Positions 1 through 8,098 of a stretch of 58,806 bases of DNA are shown here, piece after piece. The position numbers and the translations under genes are program-made. The stretch is from the NCBI GenBank assembly GCA_964551295.1, contig CAZKDJ010000006.1, positions 1 through 58,806 on the forward strand, read 5' to 3'. Each line of letters begins with the position of its first letter. Position 1 is the stretch's first letter. The notes beneath the pieces are model-generated. The model did not search any database and was not told the DNA's origin. It was given only the letters and a program-made list of their open reading frames with translations. Origin of the DNA: JAFGED01 sp964551295. Its GTDB lineage: Bacteria; Chloroflexota; Anaerolineae; B4-G1.

Positions 1-281
1 ACGCCGCCGCAGAAGGGGCAACCTACGCTGCCATGAACCCCAACGACGTCGCCGAGATAGAGAATCGCGCCCGAGCCGCGTGCAGGGACATCGACGCCGG
101 GATCCAATTGGTGGAAGTGACCTGTCCAACCTGCCCGACCCCGGCATCAGGTGACGTCGTCACGGTGAGTATCAGCTATGACTATGTGGTACTGACCCCA
201 TTCATGGATGTTCTGTTTGAAGAAGGCACGGTCCCGATACAGTCTCAGACGACCGAGGTCATCCTATCAGGTGAGCGTTAG
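1..281 (+). CDS. TadE-like pilus assembly protein, C-terminal part (5' end cut by window)
   Basis: The frame is open from base 3 to the TAG at 279-281 with no start needed, so the gene continues to the left of the window; the ATG at 33 is internal. The visible 90 or so residues begin with a helix containing AEGATYAAM, typical of the region after the TadE membrane helix, and end in beta-type segments (VTVSISYDY, LTPFMDV) as TadE-family minor pseudopilins do. TadE-like proteins are membrane-anchored secreted proteins of the Flp/Tad pilus machinery. The next gene, 27 nt downstream, is TadG-like, which supports the call. Two CxxC-like cysteines (CPTC) are present. The family call rests on a partial sequence. 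Confidence 0.72.
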   Translation, partial: AAAEGATYAAMNPNDVAEIENRARAACRDIDAGIQLVEVTCPTCPTPASGDVVTVSISYDYVVLTPFMDVLFEEGTVPIQSQTTEVILSGER

Positions 282-308
282 CAGAAATCATTTTCGAGGA
301 GGTACGAG

Positions 309-1445
309 ATGTTCAAGATAAGGCATCAAGAGCGTGGACAAAGTTTGGTTCTGGTGGTTTTCATGTTGGTCGTGTTGCTGGTCTTTGCCGGTCTGGCCAT
401 CGATGGTGGCATGGTGTTCCTTGAAAGACGCCGCATGCAGAACGCCGCCGACGCAGGCGCGTTGGCAGGAGCGCGGGAGTTGGTCGAGGCCATGTGTGAT
501 CAGCCCGATCGCGTGGCCGCCGACGTGATGATCTATCAAGCCCTGGTCGACTATGCCCAGGTCAACGGTGTGCAAAATGTCAAAGATATCGAGGCCGTCT
601 ATATGGGGTACAACGCCCAAGGCGAGGTAGAAGTACTCCTGGCACCGGATGGCACGCCCTATCTGGTGGGCAACTCGTTGACCGGCGGCATCGGCGTGCC
701 CGATGGCGCGGCTGGCATCGGCGCTACATCGAACATTGAGCACGGGACGCGCCTTATGTCGCTGGCTGGCCAGGACACGTCCCGCGCGTCGGCTTACGCC
801 GAGGCCATGACCGGCCCTCTCCTCACCGGAGGTGGGTTGAGGCCGTTCGGGGTGCCCGTCCAGCTCATGCAGACGATAAAAGAAGGTTCGTCGTTCAATG
901 TCGTGTTCAAGAACGACGGCGGCACCATTCACTGGGTCGCCCAGAACGGACAGGATACCGAAGCCCAGCACCGAGGCTGGATGAATTTTGCCTACATGTG
1001 GAACGTGGGCGAGGATCCAGATTTCGGCCGCGCCATAGACGATGGCATCGGCGCCTCGCAGTTGAAAGCGTGGATGGAAGCCGGGTGGAACAGTCCGATT
1101 TACGGCGGGGATTTCATCCACGCCAAGCCCGGCACCAACTCGAGCGCCGTCTGCAAAGCGCCTGAAAACGAGGTCTTTTACATCCCCATCTACGACGCGA
1201 TCCCAGAGTGCGAGACACAGGTCTACGATCCCAAGCCCGAGTGCCCGACACAGGGCGGCGGCTACGTCTTTCACATCGTCGGCTTTGCCGGGTTAAAGAT
1301 CACCGAGTGCAATCAAGGCAAAGGCAAGATCACCGCCGAACTGGTCGATACGATCGTAGGCCAGGGCGTGCCGGCTCCGAGCGATGGGTATGGCAGCAAC
1401 GTGTGCGAAGACTCGAACACCATGGTCGTGGCTCTTGTAGAGTAA
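309..1445 (+). CDS. TadG-like Flp pilus-associated protein
   Basis: 378 aa, start supported by GAGGAGGT about 5 nt upstream of ATG. The N-terminus has the Tad signature: a short charged stretch, ERGQSLVLV, one hydrophobic helix (about residues 11-32), then RRRMQNAADAGALAGA, the conserved motif of putative Flp pilus-assembly TadE/G-like proteins (PF13400). The remainder is a large extracytoplasmic region with several cysteines in its C-terminal third and no recognised enzymatic motif. In Tad systems these anchored proteins help assemble the pilus. It forms an operon with the TadE-like gene in front; the other tad genes must lie to the left of the window. Confidence 0.82.
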   Translation: MFKIRHQERGQSLVLVVFMLVVLLVFAGLAIDGGMVFLERRRMQNAADAGALAGARELVEAMCDQPDRVAADVMIYQALVDYAQVNGVQNVKDIEAVYMGYNAQGEVEVLLAPDGTPYLVGNSLTGGIGVPDGAAGIGATSNIEHGTRLMSLAGQDTSRASAYAEAMTGPLLTGGGLRPFGVPVQLMQTIKEGSSFNVVFKNDGGTIHWVAQNGQDTEAQHRGWMNFAYMWNVGEDPDFGRAIDDGIGASQLKAWMEAGWNSPIYGGDFIHAKPGTNSSAVCKAPENEVFYIPIYDAIPECETQVYDPKPECPTQGGGYVFHIVGFAGLKITECNQGKGKITAELVDTIVGQGVPAPSDGYGSNVCEDSNTMVVALVE

Positions 1446-1490
1446 AGCCGCCGGCATACTGCCGATCTCGTGCTCTCCTCCGGTGTCGCC

Positions 1491-1523
1491 GTGGCGCTGG
1501 TTCCTGTAGCGGGCCAGCGCCAC
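1491..1523 (+). terminator. Hairpin after the TadG-like gene
   Basis: GTGGCGCTGG at 1491-1500 pairs perfectly with CCAGCGCCAC at 1514-1523 around a 13-nt loop. It lies between the TadG stop and the next promoter. No T-tract follows, so it may be a weak or factor-assisted terminator or simply a structured 3' end. Confidence 0.45.
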
Positions 1524-1551
1524 GGCCGCGCCCGCTGATTCCCACTACATT

Positions 1552-1580
1552 TTGACAAAATCGTCCTCTTCACCTATACT
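1552..1580 (+). promoter_or_regulatory. Sigma-70 type promoter for the amino-acid ABC importer
   Basis: TTGACA at 1552-1557 and TATACT at 1575-1580 are separated by 17 nt, close to the housekeeping consensus. The transcript would start near 1587 and give a leader of about 60 nt before the ATG at 1646. Confidence 0.8.
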
Positions 1581-1645
1581 AACTTCCGTTTACCACATTA
1601 GGGGAGGTGCCCACGCCCCCACTTTAGGAGAAGAGGGAGGAAAAA

Positions 1646-2485
1646 ATGCTCAAGTACAAACTGTCTATACCCATACTACTCGCCGCAGCCCTGGCGCTCG
1701 GGGGCTGCCAATGTGGCGGCCTGCCAAGAGGAGGAAAATGCCTGGGCACCGCTAAGGACGCCATCGTCGACCTCGAATGCCGCGAGGTCACCATCGCCGT
1801 CGAGAACGCCTACCTGCCCTTCAACTACATCGCCCCCGACACAGGTGAACCCGCCGGCTGGGACTATGACGCCTGGGACGAGATCTGCACCCGGCTGCAC
1901 TGCCAGCCCGTCTACACCGAGGCCGCCTGGGAGGGCATGATCCAGGCTGTAGCCGACGGCCAGTTCGACGCCGCCGCCGATGGCATCACCATCACCGAGG
2001 ATCGCGCCGAGATTGTCGATTTTTCCGACGGCTACATCAACATCGACCAGCGCTTGCTGGTCCGCAAGGACGAGGACCGCATCAACAGCATCGAGGACAT
2101 CGTCAACGACGAGGGCCTCAAGCTCGGCACGCAGACCGGCACCACTAACTACGAGACGGCCGCCAAGTTTTTGCCGGAGGAGCGCATCCAGGCCTTTGAG
2201 CAGTTCCCATTCGCCGTGCAAGCCCTCATCGTCGGCGATATCGACGCGGTCATCATCGACGAGGTCGCCGGACAGGGCTACCTGGGGGAGAACGCCGACG
2301 AGCTAAAGCTGGTTGGCCCCTCCATGTCGAGTGACGAACTGGGCTTTATCTATCCCAAGGGCAGCGACCTGGTCGATCCGGTAGACAAGGCAATCAACGC
2401 AATGAAGGCAGACGGCTTCCTCGAGGAGCTCAACCTCCAGTACTTTGGCCCGAACTTTACGATCACGTACGACGACCTAGAATAA
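1646..2485 (+). CDS. Polar amino-acid ABC transporter substrate-binding lipoprotein
   Basis: 279 aa, family-3 solute-binding protein. The signal peptide ends in a lipobox-like LGGC (Cys20), so the protein is likely a membrane-tethered lipoprotein. The core starts at about residue 48 with REVTIAVENAYLPFNY and GEPAGWDYDAWDEI, the usual start of lobe 1. DGQFDAAADGITITEDRAEIVDFSDGY is the family signature region (conserved R of TxxR). KLGTQTGTTNYE and DAVIIDEVAG belong to lobe 2. An A/G-rich Shine-Dalgarno precedes the ATG. Permease and ATPase follow directly, making a complete importer; the exact amino acid cannot be read from sequence. Confidence 0.92.
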   Translation: MLKYKLSIPILLAAALALGGCQCGGLPRGGKCLGTAKDAIVDLECREVTIAVENAYLPFNYIAPDTGEPAGWDYDAWDEICTRLHCQPVYTEAAWEGMIQAVADGQFDAAADGITITEDRAEIVDFSDGYINIDQRLLVRKDEDRINSIEDIVNDEGLKLGTQTGTTNYETAAKFLPEERIQAFEQFPFAVQALIVGDIDAVIIDEVAGQGYLGENADELKLVGPSMSSDELGFIYPKGSDLVDPVDKAINAMKADGFLEELNLQYFGPNFTITYDDLE

Positions 2486-2514
2486 AGTCCACCTCTCAGT
2501 CCGATAGACAATGG

Positions 2515-2552
2515 GACCGGTGTGCAGAATTCAAACGTTCTGCACACCGGTC
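2515..2552 (+). promoter_or_regulatory. 15-bp perfect inverted repeat between binding protein and permease
   Basis: Arms 2515-2529 and 2538-2552 are perfectly complementary with an 8-nt loop. The position, directly after the solute-binding gene of an ABC operon, is typical of hairpins that stabilise the upstream mRNA or partly terminate transcription so that binding protein exceeds permease. No T-tract follows. The hairpin covers the in-frame ATG at 2522, which argues against that ATG as the permease start. Confidence 0.65.
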
Positions 2553-2575
2553 TGTGTAGCACGAGAGGAATTATT

Positions 2576-3457
2576 GTGGCCGATCATCCATCCCTGTCAC
2601 CGACGGAAGAGAGTCTCCCGATAGAACTGCGCAAGGATCCAATGGCCAAGCGCCTATCCAGGTTTCCCTGGTGGTTCCTGACGATGATCCTGATCGCCCT
2701 CTGGACAGCATACATCATTTACAGCAGAGAGAATTACAGCAAGGCCTTTGAGCGCATCATCCGGGGCCTGGGCACGACAATCATCACGGCACTCGTGGCT
2801 TATGGGGTCGCGCTGGTGTTTGGCCTGCTGGCCGGGTTGGGCCGCATCTCGCGCAACGTGGTGCTCAACAACCTGGCCACGCTGTACGTCGAGCTCATCC
2901 GCGGCATCCCCATGCTGGTGTTGATATTCTTCATCGCGCTGGTAGGCGTGCCGACGGTGGTCGACGCCGTCAACGGGCTGGGAGGTTGGTTGAACGATCT
3001 GGGATTGACGGCGGTCGGTGGCATCTTGTCCAGGGTCAACAACCAGGCCGTGTCGATGAGCGTGAGGGCCGTGATCGCCCTGGCCGTCACCTACGGGGCG
3101 TTCCTGGCCGAGATATTCCGGGCCGGCATTCAATCCATCGGGCGCGGGCAGACGGAGGCCGCCCGGTCGCTGGGTATGAGCACCGGGCAGGCAATGCGCT
3201 ACGTCATCCTACCGCAGGCAGTCCGCAACGTCCTGCCCGCGCTGGGCAACGATTTCGTGGCCATGGTCAAAGACTCCTCGTTGGTGTCCGTCCTGGCTGT
3301 GCGGGATATCACACAGGTGGCCCGGTTGTACGCCGGCAGCACGTTCCGCTTTCGCGAGGCATACGTCACCCTCTCCGTGCTCTACCTGACCATGACGGTC
3401 GCGCTCTCCTTGCTGATACAGCTTGTTGAAAGAAGGTTGCGCCGACATGCCCGATAA
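2576..3457 (+). CDS. Amino-acid ABC transporter permease (HisM/GlnP family)
   Basis: About 293 aa from the GTG at 2576, which has AGAGGA about 8 nt upstream; the longer frame from ATG 2522 would start inside a hairpin. A cytoplasmic N-tail of about 45 residues precedes a first membrane helix (WWFLTMILIALWTAYII). The TMD begins near GLGTTIITALVAYGVALVFG and contains ELIRGIPMLVLIFF. The EAA loop, EAARSLGMSTGQAMRYVILPQA, contacts the ATPase. The region GGWLNDLGLTAVGGIL looks like an extra loop compared with short GlnP proteins. The stop overlaps the ATPase start by 11 bp. Confidence 0.92.
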   Translation: MADHPSLSPTEESLPIELRKDPMAKRLSRFPWWFLTMILIALWTAYIIYSRENYSKAFERIIRGLGTTIITALVAYGVALVFGLLAGLGRISRNVVLNNLATLYVELIRGIPMLVLIFFIALVGVPTVVDAVNGLGGWLNDLGLTAVGGILSRVNNQAVSMSVRAVIALAVTYGAFLAEIFRAGIQSIGRGQTEAARSLGMSTGQAMRYVILPQAVRNVLPALGNDFVAMVKDSSLVSVLAVRDITQVARLYAGSTFRFREAYVTLSVLYLTMTVALSLLIQLVERRLRRHAR

Positions 3458-4193
3458 CATTATCGAGATCAGAGATCTCCACAAGCACTTTGGCGACGTC
3501 CGGGCGCTCAACGGCATCAGTCTGACGGTTGAGCGCGGCAGCGTCGTCGTCGTGATCGGGCCCAGCGGCTCCGGCAAGTCGACCCTTCTGCGCTGCATCA
3601 ATCACCTCGAAACACCGACCAGCGGAGAGGTGTGGATAGACGGCAAGCGTCTGACGACCAACGCCAAGCAGCTCAACGCCGTCCGCGCCGAGATCGGTAT
3701 GGTGTTCCAACTGTTTAACCTTTTCCCACACCTCACCGTCATGGAGAACGTCACGCTGGCTCAGCGTGTGGTACGCAAGCGACCGCAGGAAGAGGCCCAA
3801 GAGATCGCCATGCAACAATTGGAGCACGTGGGCATCCCCGAAAAGGCGAACGCCTATCCTGAGCAGCTATCGGGTGGGCAACAGCAACGCGTGGCGATTG
3901 CGCGGGCACTGGCGATGAACCCCAAGATCATGCTCTTCGACGAGCCCACCTCCGCCCTCGACCCGGAGATGATCCGCGAGGTGTTGGACGTGATGCTCAC
4001 GCTGGCCAAGGAAGGCATGACCATGGTGGTCGTCTCCCACGAGATGGGGTTCACCCGGGCGGCAGCCGACAGCGTCATCCTCATGGACGAGGGTCTGATC
4101 GTCGAGGACACCACGCCGGAGGAACTGTTCACCGCGCCCAAGCACGAGCGAACCAAGCTTTTCTTGAGCCAGATTCTGCACCACACGGACTGA
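3447..4193 (+). CDS. Amino-acid ABC transporter ATP-binding protein
   Basis: 248 aa from ATG 3447 (AGAAGG about 10 nt upstream); a longer frame from 3423 exists but starts deep inside the permease gene. Walker A is GPSGSGKST at residues 38-46, the Q-loop is in GMVFQLFNLFP, the signature is LSGGQQQR, Walker B is IMLFDEPTSALDP and the switch histidine is in VSHEMGF. Length and motifs fit the GlnQ/HisP class that energises polar amino-acid uptake. The 11-bp overlap with the permease implies translational coupling and 1:1 production. Confidence 0.94.
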   Translation: MPDNIIEIRDLHKHFGDVRALNGISLTVERGSVVVVIGPSGSGKSTLLRCINHLETPTSGEVWIDGKRLTTNAKQLNAVRAEIGMVFQLFNLFPHLTVMENVTLAQRVVRKRPQEEAQEIAMQQLEHVGIPEKANAYPEQLSGGQQQRVAIARALAMNPKIMLFDEPTSALDPEMIREVLDVMLTLAKEGMTMVVVSHEMGFTRAAADSVILMDEGLIVEDTTPEELFTAPKHERTKLFLSQILHHTD

Positions 4194-4215
4194 GGCTTAA
4201 GAGGAACACTTTGAG

Positions 4216-5379
4216 ATGGCAGGACAGATCGAATCCTTGCTAGAAAAGGGCATCCAGGCAGCACAGGACAAGGACAAAAAACGGGCCCAGGATATCCTCA
4301 CCCACGTTATCGAGATCGATCAATACAACGAAAAAGCCTGGCTGTGGCTCAACTCCGTCGTTGACACGCCGGCCGATAAAAAAATCTGCCTGGAGAACAC
4401 TCTGCTCATCAACCCCGACAACACCTACGCGGCCATGGGGCTCCAGCACATCCGGCAGCAGGACGAATACTCCCCTCCCTCGGTGCTGCCGCGCCTGACC
4501 GGCGAGCGAACGCCACGGGAATCGAAGCGGACCACATCAGAGCCGGTCGCTACCCCACCCAACGTGCGCGTATGCCCACGCTGCGGGTTTCACAATCCCG
4601 GTTGGGCCTATCTGTGCGACCGCTGTGGCACTGACATGCGGCAGGAGAGCTTGAAACAGGTCCTGAGCGAGGCATCCCGGCCACGCAGGCGCTATCCCTT
4701 TACCTTGGTAGAGGCGTGGGGTGGCGCTTTCGTGTTCAATGGCTCCTACGCCTTCGGGGCAGAAGTCACTCTGGCATCGTGGGGACGCAGCATCGCAGCC
4801 CTGACCATCACGGCAGTACTCGCTTCGGCGATTCGAATCGTCTCTGCCATCATCGTGCCCGTTTTGGGAGGGGAATACGACTTGCGCGGACAATTCGCCA
4901 GCGACGCTCCCGAGTGGGGAAAACAAACCCTCCTGCTCGCCTTGGCCATGGGACTGGCATGGATAGCGGCCTCCCTGCTGACCTGGGCCGGGGCCAGCTT
5001 GCTGGGAGGCAAACAGAACCTCAAGACACACGCGCATCTCATCATCGTGGCGATTTCAGCCTGGACGCTGTTGGCAGCAATAGTCGCCGCAATGATCATC
5101 TTGACCCCCCACCTGTTGGCCCAGGCGAGCGCCCTGGACCTACCTGAGTGGATATCCAACGGTATCGCCATAGCCGTGGGGGTGATCGGCTTCATCTGGC
5201 TGGCACAGGCCACCCGCGAGGCGCACGATCTATCAGCAATCCGTGGAATTTTGGCAACGGTGCTCGCAGCGGTCTTGGGCGTGATCCTCTTCTTTGGCCT
5301 CGACTATATCACCGGCAGCCTGTTCGCCGATTCTGTCGCCAAGCCGTTGCTGGTTTTCTTTCTACCCTGGCTTGGGTAG
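4216..5379 (+). CDS. TPR-like / zinc-ribbon multi-pass membrane protein (Yip1-like)
   Basis: 387 aa, start ATG 4216. Residues 1-80 form helical TPR-like repeats (GIQAAQDKDKKRAQ, EKAWLWLNSVVDTPADK). A zinc ribbon follows with CPRC at 120-123 and CDRC at 134-137. The C-terminal 240 residues hold about five hydrophobic helices resembling a Yip1-type domain (inference). The N-terminal module closely resembles the first 80 residues of the protein at 16351-17574, so it is a mobile building block. It lies 22 nt after the ABC ATPase and may be co-transcribed. Function is unknown; the layout suggests a cytoplasmic sensing head on a membrane anchor. Confidence 0.7.
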   Translation: MAGQIESLLEKGIQAAQDKDKKRAQDILTHVIEIDQYNEKAWLWLNSVVDTPADKKICLENTLLINPDNTYAAMGLQHIRQQDEYSPPSVLPRLTGERTPRESKRTTSEPVATPPNVRVCPRCGFHNPGWAYLCDRCGTDMRQESLKQVLSEASRPRRRYPFTLVEAWGGAFVFNGSYAFGAEVTLASWGRSIAALTITAVLASAIRIVSAIIVPVLGGEYDLRGQFASDAPEWGKQTLLLALAMGLAWIAASLLTWAGASLLGGKQNLKTHAHLIIVAISAWTLLAAIVAAMIILTPHLLAQASALDLPEWISNGIAIAVGVIGFIWLAQATREAHDLSAIRGILATVLAAVLGVILFFGLDYITGSLFADSVAKPLLVFFLPWLG

Positions 5380-5394
5380 CCCGATACGCCGACA

Positions 5395-6210
5395 CTATCG
5401 ATCGTCCGCCAGCCACTTGGACACCAGTGTTTCCATCGTTCCATCCACCTCCATATCCGCCAGCGCCCCCTCGACTGCGCGCAACAGGCGCGGGCTGTCC
5501 CCAGAAACAGCCACCGCATAAGGCTCAGAGACCACCGGTAGGCCTGCAATGACCAACGCGCCACCTGCCCCAAATTGTAGTGCAGAGACGTGATCCACCA
5601 ACGCCGCATCGGTCTTCCCGGCCTCGACTGCGGCCAACGCCTCGGCGGTTGTCTGATAGGGTACCACCTCGAGTTCCGCCAGCCTGCGCGCCCACTTGCG
5701 CGCCTCCTGGTCGCCGCGCGTACCAAATTCCACCGCCAGCGCACGCCCCCCCAGGTCGGACATCGCCGTGACATCGGTCTCCCCCGAGTGCACGACCAAC
5801 ACCTGCCCAGCATCAAAATAGGGCACGTAGGCCACGTCGGCCGTCTTGGCCGGGTTGATGACCAGTGCAGAGACGACGACGTCGACTCCCGTCTGCCCGC
5901 GATCACCACCCAGCGCCAGTGCGTCGTAGAGGCCATCGGTGGGCAAGTTGACGACGAACTGCACCTCGACCCCCAACCGCCGCCCCAACTCTCGAGCCAG
6001 GTCCACGTCAAACCCAGCCAACGTCCCGTCGGCGGAGATGAATTCAAAAGGCGGAAAGCTGGCGTCCATCCCCACGCGCAGGGCCCCCGTCTCGCAAATG
6101 CGCTCCCAGGTATCGTCGGATGGAACGCAGGCAGAGAGGCAAACAGCAAATGACAAATAGCAGATGACCAACGACCAACGAATGGCTGTGGAGATCGGAG
6201 ATTCAAACAT
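5395..6210 (-). CDS. Orphan family-3 solute-binding lipoprotein
   Basis: 271 aa from ATG 6210 (a TTG lies one codon upstream). The signal peptide ends in the lipobox LSAC. The mature part has the amino-acid binding-protein pattern: LRVGMDASFPPFEF, LAGFDVDLARELGRRLGV, GVDVVVSALVINPAKTADVAYVPYF and LAVEFGTRGDQEARKW. No permease or ATPase adjoins it, so it may share the importer at 2576-4193 or act as a sensor. The signal-peptide codons coincide with short repetitive DNA (6150-6204). A promoter lies only a few bases before the ATG, suggesting a leaderless or nearly leaderless mRNA. Confidence 0.88.
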   Translation of the reverse strand: MFESPISTAIRWSLVICYLSFAVCLSACVPSDDTWERICETGALRVGMDASFPPFEFISADGTLAGFDVDLARELGRRLGVEVQFVVNLPTDGLYDALALGGDRGQTGVDVVVSALVINPAKTADVAYVPYFDAGQVLVVHSGETDVTAMSDLGGRALAVEFGTRGDQEARKWARRLAELEVVPYQTTAEALAAVEAGKTDAALVDHVSALQFGAGGALVIAGLPVVSEPYAVAVSGDSPRLLRAVEGALADMEVDGTMETLVSKWLADDR

Positions 6211-6216
6211 CAACTG

Positions 6217-6245
6217 ATTGTACCCACTAATCCCCCGAAAAGCAA
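6217..6245 (-). promoter_or_regulatory. Promoter of the orphan binding protein
   Basis: On the minus strand TTGCTT (6240-6245) and TACAAT (6217-6222) are 17 nt apart. The -10 box ends 6 nt before the ATG at 6210, so the transcript would begin at or next to the start codon. Confidence 0.6.
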
Positions 6246-6272
6246 CTGCACGCTGAGCATGGGTGCAGTTGC
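6242..6272. promoter_or_regulatory. 10-bp inverted repeat, candidate operator
   Basis: GCAACTGCAC (6242-6251) and GTGCAGTTGC (6263-6272) are perfect complements separated by 11 nt. They overlap the -35 box of the minus-strand promoter and lie between two divergent genes, the position expected of a repressor or activator site. Confidence 0.5.
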
Positions 6273-6317
6273 ACTTGGCAAAACACGAAACGACTCATTT
6301 GCACCCCGGCCGCACTA

Positions 6318-6346
6318 TTGCTTGAGTAAGGAAGGTGGGGTATAAT
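6318..6346 (+). promoter_or_regulatory. Promoter of the adenylate cyclase-glycosyltransferase operon
   Basis: TTGCTT at 6318-6323 and a perfect TATAAT at 6341-6346, 17 nt apart. The cyclase ATG lies 40 nt further on. Confidence 0.65.
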
Positions 6347-6385
6347 AACAGTCGCCGCGGCACGCTGCCAGCGGCATAACCTACT

Positions 6386-8098
6386 ATGAACAACAGCTCC
6401 AAAAGCACCCCCATCCTAACTCAAGAGCGCATCGCTGACCTGTGCGAGGAACTGACTCAACTCGCCCTCATGATCGCTGAAAACCGCGAACTCGGCACCT
6501 CGATCTCGGAGGAACTCGACCAACGGCTTCCAAACTTGCGGAGCAAGCTGGTAAGCCTGGAACAGGATCTAGCGGGCCAGGAATACGAACGAGAGGAACT
6601 GGAAGCCCTATACGGCGTCAGCCAAGCCATCGGCTCCTCTTTGGATCTGCCGCAGGTGCTGAACGAGGTAATGGACCAAATCATTCGCCTGACGGGGGCT
6701 GAACGGTCCTTTCTGATGCTCGTGGACCCAGACACGGGTGAGCTGGAGTTTCAGGCTGCCCGCAATATGGACCGCGAGACCATCGGTTCGTCGTCCTTCG
6801 AGATCAGCCGCAGCATCGTCAAACAGGTCGCCAGCACCGGCAAACCCATCGTCACAACCAACGCCCAGGTGGATCCGCGTTTCAAGACCAGGGAGAGCGT
6901 CATCGGCTACAGCCTGCGCTCCATCCTGTGCGTGCCGCTCAGGGCACGGGGACAAGTCACCGGGGTGATCTATGCTGACAATCGTATCCGAGCAGGGCTC
7001 TTTTCCGAACGCGACCTCGGTCTGCTGACCACCTTCGCCGGTCAGGCAGCGGTGGCCATCGAGAATGCCCGGCTGTTCGCAAGCGTCGTCAACGCCAAGG
7101 CGCTGAGAGACAACGTGTTTGCCTCTATCATCAGCGGCGTCATCACCACCGACGCAGATGGGCGGATCACGCTGTTCAACCGGGCCGCGCAGCGCATTCT
7201 GGGCGTACCCGAGTCATCCGCCATCGGCAGATACTTTTCCGAGGCTTTCCCGGCACTGGAGGGCGAACTACGTCCGTTGGTCGAACAGGTCAAGACGCAC
7301 GGCGAACCCGTCGCAGACGCCGAGTTCGACACATCACTCTCCGGACGCGGATCGGTCAGCCTGCGCACCAATCTATCTCCCCTGAAAGACGCCAACGAAG
7401 AGACACAGGGTATCGCCATCGTTCTAGAAGATCTCACCGAACAACGCAAGCTAGAGTCACGCTACCAGTGGTTTCAGCGCTACGTCTCGCCGGCAGTAAT
7501 CGAGCGGCTGCCGGATGATCCCCAAAGGCTGAAACTCGGCGGGCAGCGGCAAGAGATCAGCAGCCTGTTCGCAGACATCCGCGGCTTTACGGATTTTAGC
7601 CTGCAGTGCGATCCAGAAACCCTGGTCGACGTGCTCAACCAATACCTAGAGGTTGGCGCCAAGGCCGTGCTGGCGGAGGACGGCACCCTGGACAAGTTCA
7701 TGGGGGACGCCGTCGTCGCCTTCTTCAATGCGCCGCTTCCCCAGGCCGATCACATCCTGCGCGCGATACGGACCGCGCTGAAAATCCAGGAGGGCGTCGC
7801 TTACCTCCATCAGCAGCTTCCCCCTTCTTATCGACTGGGCTATGGAATCGGCATCACCGTCGGCGACGCTGTGGTAGGCCACATCGGTACCGCGAAACGA
7901 GTGGACTATACCGCCATCGGTCCTAGCGTCAACCTAGCCCGTCGCCTGCAGGAAGCCGCAGCACCAGGGCAGATATTGCTCACGCGCATGGCCTACCAAC
8001 GCATACAGAGGCACGTCAAAGCCCACCCCCTACCCCCTCTACTAGTTGAAGGCATCAGCGATCCGATAGAGGTATACGAGTTGGTAAAGCTACAGTGA
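6386..8098 (+). CDS. GAF-PAS class III adenylate cyclase
   Basis: 570 aa, cytoplasmic, no membrane helix. A helical N-terminal coiled region (1-70) is followed by a GAF domain (about 75-235, ending AVAIENARLF), a PAS domain (about 240-350, ITTDADGRITLFNRAA) and a class III cyclase domain (about 385-570). Metal ligands are in SLFADIRGFTDF and LDKFMGDAVVAFF. The substrate-selecting positions look adenylate-type: Lys in DKFMGD and Asp in VDYTAIG. It probably makes cAMP in response to a ligand or redox cue sensed by GAF/PAS. No clear Shine-Dalgarno precedes the ATG. Its stop overlaps the GTG start of the glycosyltransferase gene in GTGA. Confidence 0.88.
   Translation: MNNSSKSTPILTQERIADLCEELTQLALMIAENRELGTSISEELDQRLPNLRSKLVSLEQDLAGQEYEREELEALYGVSQAIGSSLDLPQVLNEVMDQIIRLTGAERSFLMLVDPDTGELEFQAARNMDRETIGSSSFEISRSIVKQVASTGKPIVTTNAQVDPRFKTRESVIGYSLRSILCVPLRARGQVTGVIYADNRIRAGLFSERDLGLLTTFAGQAAVAIENARLFASVVNAKALRDNVFASIISGVITTDADGRITLFNRAAQRILGVPESSAIGRYFSEAFPALEGELRPLVEQVKTHGEPVADAEFDTSLSGRGSVSLRTNLSPLKDANEETQGIAIVLEDLTEQRKLESRYQWFQRYVSPAVIERLPDDPQRLKLGGQRQEISSLFADIRGFTDFSLQCDPETLVDVLNQYLEVGAKAVLAEDGTLDKFMGDAVVAFFNAPLPQADHILRAIRTALKIQEGVAYLHQQLPPSYRLGYGIGITVGDAVVGHIGTAKRVDYTAIGPSVNLARRLQEAAAPGQILLTRMAYQRIQRHVKAHPLPPLLVEGISDPIEVYELVKLQ

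Noticed and set aside
2522..2575. ATG 2522 as the permease start
   Set aside because: It lies in the left arm of a 15-bp hairpin and has no Shine-Dalgarno; GTG 2576 has AGAGGA at a suitable distance.
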